A DNA stretch of 64,000 nt, from NCBI GenBank assembly GCA_036785325.1, contig JAXIVH010000007.1, positions 5,891,132 through 5,955,131 of the forward strand, read 5' to 3'. The stretch comes from Urophycis tenuis. Its lineage: Eukaryota > Chordata > Actinopteri > Gadiformes > Phycidae. A program made the position numbers and the translations under genes. The notes under the pieces were generated by a model that was not told the DNA's origin, did no database searches, and saw only the letters and a list, made by a program, of their open reading frames with translations. Shown here piece after piece: positions 56,326 through 64,000 of this stretch. Within the stretch, counting starts at the first letter, position 1. Each line of letters starts with the position of its first letter.

Positions 56326-58107
56326 GTGTGTGTGCGTGCATGCATGCGTGCGGAGCACCATGGCACTGATTTTATAACGCTGTTACGTCTGTTGTGTAAA
56401 ATCAAATATGTAGGATACTTCCCGTGATTACGTGACTGGTGTGGTTGTTGTCTTCGTGTTTCCTACAGGCCCACAGTGTCATCATGCGGGTGTTAATCTC
56501 ATACGGCAGAACACTTATTTTGCTGTGGGTATTTTTCCACGGTACTTCCCCCACTGACACGGACAACGACAATCTCAAGAGGAGGTGGAAGAGGTGCAGG
56601 TTGTTTTTTAAAAAGAAGTAATCGCATTTCGGGCGCCTAACATCATTCGTTGTGGTGAAGCGTTTCTTTGTTTTGTTTTTGTGTGCACGGTCGCGTGCAG
56701 TGGCGCTGGTGAGCCAGCGGTGGCGCTGCTGGGTCCACGCAGGGGAAACACAGAGGAGTCATCAGCGAGGGAACCAATGTACCGTCAGGCCCCCTCGACC
56801 ACAAAAATCGACGACCAGGCTACCTGACCGGGGGCCTGCGTCAGGCCAGCCAAAATACATCCAGCACACGGTCAAACAATGGCGGATGATTGATCCCTCG
56901 GCGGGTCAATAAAGCCGACCCCGCGGGCACTGGCTCGAGGAAGGTAAACGTGTGAACCAATAGTGCCTCATCAGCATGATAAAGAGCCCTCATCCTTCAG
57001 CCACGCAGCGACCTCCAGAAGCACACGCTCAGACAATGAGAGGTGACCTCCAGGCAACACGGCTGAAGTCACCCCTGGCCAACCCCCCCCCCCCCCCTCG
57101 GCTCGCTGGGGGAGTGCGTTTGTGGAGACGGCACCCTCGGGAAGAACCAAAGAGCCGCCGTGCCGCGTTGTGTGCGTGCACGCGTGTGTGAGCTGCAGTG
57201 GGGCCGGCCGGCCGCCCGCTCACAACTTCCCGGTGAAAGGCACGGCGCTCCCACACGTATTTGGATAATACTCAAATGCACTCCCTGAACACACCTACGG
57301 GGCGTACCGTGCCGTGCCACCAGGTGCGGGCGCCGTTACGGGGACGTTTCAGGAGGCGTGTCCACCCAGGTGCATTGTGGGACAGATCCTCCTACCGGCC
57401 TACATGGTGGAATGCTGCGAGCGGTAGGCTTATCTGTCCATCGTACGTCTAAGGTGGACCTCGCCGCCAGCCAGGTCACTTGGTCACACAGGGCAGGGCC
57501 GATTTCAAAACGGCTTTCAATGGCAATTCTCACACACACACAAACACACACTCTGCATAATGCATCCTATGTGCAAGAATATAGCCTTCTACAAGCCTAT
57601 CAATCAGCCTAAACAATCCATCCTGAATTTCATTCAATGCCAGGAATGCAAAGTGTGGCCCGACGCATGAACTCCAAGGCTGTTCACAGCATGTAAAAAT
57701 GCTGATGGCAAAAAAAGTGGCATTGGAACCCAACAGGATCAGCCTCTTCTTCAGCCCAACCAACAGGTTTATGCCTCATGGTTGGCTCCTGCCATCACCG
57801 CGATCAGCTATCAAAATCCCCCGAGAGTTCTGCATCGCTTACGCCTACCAGTAAAATATTTGCATGAATCACCATCTGCACCCAATAGCCTACATACACG
57901 GCACGACACGCGTGTTCCGACAGACGCACTAAACAGACCGAGGCATGCAAGTTATTTTGCGCGCGCGCACGCACACACACACACACAGACACACTGTTTG
58001 TTTATGCATTTCTGATACACCTGTGAAATGTGAGGGCGGACACGCACCTTGGCGGGCTGGGGCGTGGAGAAGTTAAGCCAGGCAGGGACAAAGTCATGCT
58101 GCGCCAT
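49638..58107 (-). CDS. gpbp1l1: GC-rich promoter-binding protein 1-like 1 (vasculin-like)
   Basis: Nuclear protein of the vasculin family, thought to regulate transcription at GC-rich promoters. Ten coding exons: 58048-58107, 55080-55209, 54204-54523, 54037-54112, 53613-53809, 53026-53169, 52188-52349, 51098-51231, 50482-50584 and 49638-49814; 500 residues (human 474). Starts MAQHDFVPAWLNFSTPQPAK. Conserved blocks are SRRRHNSSDGFFNNGPLR, LLRHDSVDSGVAKGG, KLKFVEEDF-PSLNPE, KMLVIKKISKEDP, SSVYKNLVPKP, SRLKLMRRGPDRKSDFLRAL, SSLEAEHRLLKSMGWQECPE and LPLTEDELREFQTKTEQLKR. Ends in a Ser/Glu-rich tail (SSSSSSQTSDDEGG). The 52346/52349 acceptor is ambiguous by one codon. GPBP1L1 rather than GPBP1 is favoured by the TMEM69/NASP neighbourhood. 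Confidence 0.95.
50620..50652. repeat. (CTG)n run
   Basis: About nine CTG units in the GPBP1L1 intron 8; it reads as CAG on the transcript. Confidence 0.85.
51064..51092. repeat. (GGT)n run near splice donor
   Basis: About nine GGT units on + directly after the donor of GPBP1L1 exon 51098-51231 (transcript sense: CCA repeats). Confidence 0.85.
52380..52730. repeat. Minisatellite with TATCCATGGAGACAG core
   Basis: About a dozen diverged copies, 20-35 bp each, of GGTCAGTATCCATGGAGACA in GPBP1L1 intron 6. Each has CCATGG, which produces long meaningless frames. Confidence 0.9.
53314..53420. repeat. Possible hAT end
   Basis: CAGTGGTTCTCAACCACTG (53314-53332) is a palindrome whose start resembles Charlie/hAT termini. 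No matching other end was found downstream, so this is tentative. In GPBP1L1 intron 5. Confidence 0.3.
54921..55066. repeat. CA run and GGTGATGGTGCTG-type repeat
   Basis: A CA microsatellite (54921-54938), then GACGGAGGTGATGGAGGTGA-like degenerate triplet-rich repeats up to the GPBP1L1 exon 2 donor. Confidence 0.75.
55939..56041. repeat. (TGTGTGTC)n microsatellite
   Basis: GT repeat with regular TGTCTG interruptions; in GPBP1L1 intron 1. A second GT array is at 56290-56336. Confidence 0.95.
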
Positions 58108-58126
58108 TGAGGTCCAGTGTTTCCGG

Positions 58127-58153
58127 TCAGTGGATCGAGGTGTCAAACCTCAT
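58127..58153 (-). promoter_or_regulatory. Upstream ORF in GPBP1L1 leader
   Basis: In the exon that carries the GPBP1L1 start (probable acceptor CTCTCTCAG at about 58163), an ATG at 58153 opens MRFDTSIH then TGA, ending 19 bases before the main ATG. Such a uORF may reduce or modulate translation. Confidence 0.5.
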
Positions 58154-58169
58154 GGCCAGGATCTGAGAG

Positions 58170-61100
58170 AGGGGACACAAAGCGTCACGTCACGCTCAAG
58201 GCACAAAAAAACCCCCCACAACACAGGAAATGGGAGAAGTGACCGCGGGGTGATTCACTTGTGTTCGCCGCTTTCGGTCTTCAAGAAACACAAAAGCAAA
58301 GAAACACAAAGCCTTCCTTGGGACCTGGGCGTCCGTTGTGATGCATTACAAACAAAAGCAGCCCGGTGTGGTCAACGGCCGCCTGGCAGCACGCGTGCAA
58401 AGCGTCTCGTCTTTGCACAATAACAATAATACTGGTGTGAATGAAGTGAATGGTGTGATTTATATATTTAAAGCTCAGCCCAGATGAGTGGGTTCAGAGT
58501 ATATGAGTGCCCTCACTGCACATGAGGCCACATCTCTGCACATTAGTGTGTTTCATTCAAAAAGCCCTTGCATATTCTTTCATGTACGTTGTCGGCCATT
58601 GCGTCTTTATTGACAGGAGTGACCGCCAATGGGAGCGCGGGGGGCCCTGCAGCCGGGGCCACCAAACCACCTGATTTACAGCCATTCTTACCCCAGAGTC
58701 TGTGGCTCTGAAGTCCTCTGCCCCCTCCTTCTCCGCCGCCTCCTCCTCCTCCTCCTGGCGCTCCTTCCGGCTGGGCCTGCTTGCCGAGTCCCGCCGACTC
58801 CTATGCGAGCGCGCGCACCGACAGACGAGGAGCACCGAACCTCCGGCTCCCCGTTCCCAGCTCCTCCAGGACAGCACAGCCCCTTTCCCCAAGAGGCAGA
58901 CCCCTTCGTCCAGGGTGGAACTCCTGGAGTCTGGTCGGGAAGGCTCCGCGGGAATGATCTGGAGTGGGGATCCAGAGAAGGTGGCCGGGGGTCGGGGGTT
59001 GGAGCGCTGCGGTGTGGGGCCGCAGGGGGAGGGGCTCAGGAAGCAGAGATGGCGACGAAAGGTTCTGGAAGCGTCTGATTGCGAGTGCGTGTGTGTTTTT
59101 TTTTTTTTCTCTCTCCTCCGATTGATATTTCCCCGAGAATGAAGAAAGAGAAATCGGCGCCGTCCGTGTGCGCTACTGTGGTAGCGGCGAGGTCGTCCCG
59201 CTGAGAAGGAGCCCTAACTCATCCGTGGCGCCCGCCGGCAAGTCATGGAGGCCCTCCGTGACGCGGGGCGGACACTGAGACGGGTCGAGGTGGGCCGCGG
59301 GCCACAGAGCAGAGGCGGGCCCGGGTCGTGCACCCGCCGCGGGGAGGGCAACCCCGCACGCCGGTTCTACCGTGGACACCGGCCAGGGAGAGGAAGAGGG
59401 GGAGGGGGAGAGGGGGAGAAAATTGCAGGGGGCGAGAAGAGTCTTCTCCTGCCACAATGTGTGCCAGACTCTGTTCACGGCCGCTCACCTCCTACCGAGG
59501 CATCGTCACATCCAGCCAAATACAAAAAAAGGAAGGGAAAAAAAAAAAAAAAAAAAAAAAAAAAGGAAGACGGGGCTCGAAGACAGACAGTTCTGTTGCG
59601 ATGGAGATCACCGATGGCACGACCACGGCTCACCTCATTGGCTGGTTGAAAAAGGAGCTGCACCCCCCGGGGGATAAAGAAAAGAAACCTCCGGGTCTCG
59701 CGGTCACATGACAGGGAGAGTCAGCGAGGGCCGCCGTTACATCGCCGTCATCTTGCGTCTCGGGTTAGTGGAACTGGTTTCCCGCGGGCCGGTGCATCAT
59801 CATCACGCCTCGTCTGGCGTGCGGCGCATCACGTTCACGTCGGCTAAACGCCCGCGCGGCGGCCCGGTGCTGTCCGATCGACCCAGAAGAGGGCGATGGT
59901 TCAGATTTCATAGATAAGACGAGCTTCGGGCTGGCAGAGCGGTCAGGACTCTCGCGGGGCGTCGGGGATCATGGAACACGTGCGGTGCCTGGATTTAATG
60001 GTCGAGACCCACGCAGCCAGGTAGCTTGCAAAAACGGCAACAACAGCGGTTTCTCTTCTCGAAAAAAGGGAAAATGTGGAAGAAGGCGAGCATGTGCGCC
60101 GATATCAGATCCTCTCTTGGGGAGCCAGCGTCGGTGTGTGTGTGTGGACGAGGGTCAATCCAAGCTGTAGCCGAAGCCAATTATTTTCTTGATCTTGTTG
60201 AACTTTCAGTACAGGAACAAACCAGACCTGCAAAATCAAATTGGACAAACGTGAATGCTTGGCACTTGACACAACTGTTTGACAGTAAGCTTCAAGGGGT
60301 CACCCAACACCATACACATGTCTACACATCAAAGGTGAACAGCAGTCAAAACGTTAGTTAAAATACACTGATTTTATTGAGACCTTGTTTCATCATACGT
60401 GAGCGAAAACGAAAATGACTAAGGGGGGTTGTCGAGTTCTGCATGAAACGCATCCTACTTTCAAAGACGTTTCTACCATTTTAAATCAAATATTAATTCC
60501 AGTTTAAAAATATCCTCCACACACACATTCTTCGACACTACCTCTGCCATCACTGTCCCGTATGTTCGACAGACTGTAGCGCCCACAACGCTGCACAAAA
60601 CCAGTAAAGACAACGACTTCAAAACCATCAGGTACTCCACGTTATAGTTCCAAAACGTAGAAGAAAATATCACAGCCCGCCAATACGGCGGTAAGGCAGG
60701 CATTACTCTGGGAATCGTTTCCCCTACAGGGAGAGCTCCAAAGAACTCCCCTACAAACAATTACATAACGACAGCACGTCCAACGGAGCCAATGGATGAA
60801 TAGACGCACTGCCACTATGTTACCAAACCGTAAATCTAAAAGTGACCGAATCAATCCCATGCACAATATATAATCACGTTCATGGACATGCATCGACAAC
60901 AAGTCGTGTGCGTGATACACCCAGATGTGCGCGTCGTTGACAACGCACATATTCCCCACCAAAACATCGCACAACGCGGGCTTTACGTTCACTTGTACAT
61001 CAGCAAAGGGGAGCCATTGCATGCGAATAGCACATGAAATAGCCGGCGCGTCTTAGTCCACGATTGAACGGCCAGGTTGCGTTTATCAGACCCTCTGTAC

Positions 61101-61591
61101 TCCGCGTTGTTGCCAACTCTGTCTGCTTGGTTCAGGTTAGCATAGCTAGCGATGGTTAGCCGATAGCAAGCGTTAGTGGAGTCAGTAGCCCGTGCAACTG
61201 GTTGATGTGCGAAGTTAATGAACCGCACATGGTACCTTATCCATATAAAAACACATCGCTCACGTCCATAGCCAAGCACGTCGACCCTAGAAGCGATGGT
61301 TGCACATAAACAACAGGGGTAAACAGACCTGGTTTGGTTGGAACAACACAGTTTCAAAATGGCTACCTTAGCAGCACACATCCATCAGCCCGCTAACGCT
61401 GTCCAGCTAACTGGCTAGCGTATGTAATTCGTGACGATGCTATAAACGGCGTCCGGGGGAAACGGTGTCAATTAACTGTGACTGGAAGGTACATAATAAC
61501 TTACTACGGTCACGGAGAGGTATCACTCTATTCAAACTTCGTCTGCAGTGGGAGTCGCGGTGGACGTTTGTTTGGGTTTAGAAGCGCTTAC
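58170..61591. other. GPBP1L1 5' intron
   Basis: This segment separates the start-codon exon from a probable untranslated first exon (donor CCAGCG|GTAAGC, complement at 61592). It includes a GC-rich block (58720-59400), an A run (59539-59564) and a GT run (60135-60145). The frames in the GC-rich block show no family I recognise. Confidence 0.5.
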
Positions 61592-62235
61592 CGCTGGCGC
61601 TGGCACTGAGCGATTCGAATAGCGAAGTAGAGTTGCGTTCAGGTGCGCTATCGATTATGCAACACAGATCACACCACGAAGGGATTGAAAGGCTATCAGC
61701 GCAACGGAGCATTTGTGATATATAAGTACACGCGAGTCAAACAGTAGTTTACTTGTGAGACTTTGTGTGGACTACTTTTGAAAAAATGTCCCTCGTTATG
61801 TCCAAGAGCACATGTGTTTGATCGCACAAGTTCCTTTTGAGATCTTGAACACTACTCATTGCCCTTCCCCGCCATTGCCAGCCATGGCAGTCGATTTCAG
61901 AACCAATTGTGTTCATGGATGGGGAGCAAAAGTAAATCAATTACCAATCGAATAGATTTGCTTTGACAGAACGACCTTTCTAGAGTTTGGTAACGACGGC
62001 TTTAATTTATGGTCATAGAGTTAACTAATTGCCCCCCCCAGGAAAACAACACGACGTTTAATTCAAAGGGTAACGTTAACTGTTGTTCTCGTGTCAGTCA
62101 TTACCAGTGTCGTTGTATGGCAGCTTTTGTGATGCATTCTTTCCTTCGATGCTAGCCACATTCAGCTAAATTAAAGTTGGAGCAAAATGTTTGTATCTTA
62201 GCACAATATTTTAATCCTTTCTCCTCAGATTTAAA
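61592..62235. promoter_or_regulatory. Probable bidirectional GPBP1L1/TMEM69 promoter
   Basis: A donor-like site on the minus strand at 61591/61592 marks a GPBP1L1 5' UTR exon, and TMEM69 starts at 62236 after an acceptor CTCCTCAG (62221-62228). The two genes are therefore head to head within about 0.6 kb, as in mammals. No TATA box for either is clear. Confidence 0.5.
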
Positions 62236-63075
62236 ATGATCCACTCTTTACTGAGGAGAAACATAACCCAAGGGGTAAGAACGAGGATATTATTGATCAA
62301 CATTTCTCATCAGTAAGTTGCAACGAACAATGATATACAATCCATATAACATACTTTTATTTAACAGGGTCTTCCATGGAGAAGTCTACAACAAATCATA
62401 AGACGATCAAGCACTCTACGAGAAACACAGACGCTTCAATCTCGGCCACCCACAACATTGATCTGCAGACAGTCCTCAACTGCGCGGTTCCTAAGCGCCA
62501 AGCCAATCGGCTGTCTCGCCTCACGCCTCTGTCATGGCAACCAACCTGGTGGCCCCAGTACAAATGATGAGACCTTCAGCATGAAGGCCATCTACCAGGC
62601 CCCGCTACCCGCGGTGTACCTCGGCATCTCCAGCGTCATCCCCTTCGCCGCGGCCCCCCTCTTGATGGTCAGCCTGGGGGCCTTCTGTCCCAAAGTGGCG
62701 TTTGCGCAGGTGGTCTACGGGGCCTCCATCGTCTCCTTCCTGGGGGGGGCCCGCTGGGGCTTCGCCATGCCAGAGGGGAGCCCGGCTCGGCCCGACTGGA
62801 TGAACCTGGGCAACAGTGTGGTCCCGTCGCTCATTGCCTGTATGGCGCTGATGTGCAGGGACAGCGTGACGGAGGGAGCCCTGCTGGTGCTGGCTGGACT
62901 GGGACTGGCGCTGCACTACGACCTGGTCCTGCTGCCCGGTTACCCCAGCTGGTTCAAGGCCATGCGGACCCTTCTCACGCTGGCGGCGTCGTTGTCCCTG
63001 GTGACCATGCTGGTGCTCAAAAACGTCTTCCTGAAGGAGGAGGCTGTCGAGGACGCTCAGGGTTCACTGGGTTGA
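62236..63075 (+). CDS. tmem69: Transmembrane protein 69
   Basis: Function is unknown; family DUF3429. Two coding exons, 62236-62274 and 62368-63075, in phase, give 248 residues (human 247). The N-terminal 90 residues are basic and Ser/Thr/Gln-rich (MIHSLLRRNITQG..LPWRSLQQIIRRSS), compatible with a mitochondrial presequence. About five hydrophobic segments follow: YLGISSVIPFAAAPLLMVSL, VVYGASIVSFLGGARWGFAM, VVPSLIACMALM, LLVLAGLGLALHYDLVLLPG and LLTLAASLSLVTMLVL. The GGARWGFAMPEGSPARPDW loop is the most conserved part of the family. Divergent to GPBP1L1. Confidence 0.93.
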
Positions 63076-63381
63076 GTTCTGTGGTGTTTTTGGTTGTGAA
63101 CGTAATTGTGATCTGTTCAGTCTCATTTTGTGTTCCCACAACGAGGTGTACAAATCACCCTTGAAATGACTGGGATGAGGGGAAAATATGCACAGAAGCA
63201 AAACATCGCAGGCGGGATCACGAGGCATACTGACCGTCGTTTCCACCCACCACTTCCAGGATATGTTTGTTAGTAAACACAAGTGGAATGGATTCACAAG
63301 TGAAATGGACTCACAAGAATGGCACGCTCTCTCTATGAAAATCTCTCATTCTTAAAAACTTACTGTACATTTTGGGTGTGA

Positions 63382-63387
63382 AATAAA
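63382..63387 (+). terminator. TMEM69 poly(A) signal
   Basis: AATAAA 307 bases after the TMEM69 stop. Confidence 0.7.
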
Positions 63388-63409
63388 GCATTTGAATGTA
63401 ACATTTATT

Positions 63410-64000
63410 TGAGATCTGAATGCTTGGCTTTTAAGTTGGAGCACATGACTTGTCACTGAATAGAGAAGGTACACTTCCTAAGCATTCATTTCACAGTTTC
63501 GCCCGATGCTTCAGCTGGGCAACAGATTGTGTTCATAGAAGTGAGTGCAGCTCGGGTTTCAACTTGGTCAGGTTAATTAATAAACCGAATACCACTTTTA
63601 AATGCATCATTCTCAAGAGACATGGAACCTATTCAAGACCGGCGTTGTTGGGAAAATGACGGGGGCCAATAAATCCTGTTAAACATTACTGAGAACAGCC
63701 CTGTGCACTTCTCCAGTGTAAGAAAAAAAAGAGAACACTTGAAAATTGTTTATATCTAGTGAAGTGCCACTGAGGATTGAAATGATGAAACCCACACATT
63801 TAGTAAGGACAGAAGTGTTAAAAAAAAAATAACTTAAGACACTCGTATATACAGGATGAGATTGATTCTACACAAACAGAATAAGACATTAAAAAAGATT
63901 GTTACATTTTAAATATTTACCGGCAGTATATCTCGCCAAAGGTCCCACCACAAAACCAGCAATATCTGCTGTCGGGTCACTTCAAGTTTCCTCAAGACAA
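63410..64000. other. Right edge, no gene recognised
   Basis: AT-rich sequence beyond the TMEM69 poly(A) signal. It may include 3' UTR of a leftward gene located past the window, but no coding exon can be supported. Confidence 0.4.

Noticed and set aside
58557..59142. Long ORFs on both strands in GC-rich DNA upstream of GPBP1L1
   Set aside because: No recognisable domain, both strands open at once as expected from GC-rich composition, and the location is inside a predicted 5' intron.

Overview
The window is vertebrate nuclear DNA, almost certainly from a teleost fish. It carries nine intron-containing genes, each readable exon by exon with GT-AG (one GC-AG) junctions, set among fish-type LINEs, a V-SINE, hAT and Harbinger elements, many CA/GT microsatellites and unusually long G or C runs. 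Most long open frames in the window are artefacts of repeats or intronic shadows. Exon limits below were placed by hand from protein similarity, splice consensus and phase; in the eight genes whose whole CDS lies in the window the assembled exons sum to a multiple of three.

Layout. 1-7400 is a transposon graveyard: a 26-bp minisatellite, a Harbinger element, an L2 3' end, a LINE whose ORF starts with a 2A-like peptide motif and is itself interrupted by another L2, and a further L2 3' end. 7529-11962 (-) holds the first nine coding exons of SCP2, which continues off the left edge. 12639-14829 (-) is CZIB, 16426-21571 (-) UCK2, 22113-32641 (+) ALDH9A1 (with an L2-type LINE in intron 7), 33281-37852 (-) HORMAD1, 38866-41153 (-) PRDX1, 44307-48260 (+) NASP, 49638-58107 (-) GPBP1L1, and 62236-63075 (+) TMEM69.

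Genes. They do not form a single pathway: SCP2 (peroxisomal lipid thiolase/transfer), CZIB (zinc-binding), UCK2 (pyrimidine salvage kinase), ALDH9A1 (aminoaldehyde oxidation), HORMAD1 (meiotic axis), PRDX1 (peroxide removal), NASP (histone chaperone), GPBP1L1 (nuclear, putative transcription regulator) and TMEM69 (membrane protein of unknown role). UCK2/ALDH9A1, PRDX1/NASP and GPBP1L1/TMEM69 are divergent pairs; ALDH9A1/HORMAD1 and NASP/GPBP1L1 converge tail to tail. From general knowledge all nine human counterparts lie on chromosome 1 (1p32-p34 and 1q21-q24), so the block is a rearranged piece of the ancestral chromosome-1 linkage group.

The most notable signals are the 2A-like motif in the LINE, hAT-type elements with intact 8-bp target duplications, an E2F-like box at NASP and an antioxidant-response-like box at PRDX1, 21- and 27-nt microexons in HORMAD1, a near-perfect hairpin in a UCK2 intron, and pure poly(C) runs acting as or near splice-acceptor pyrimidine tracts.
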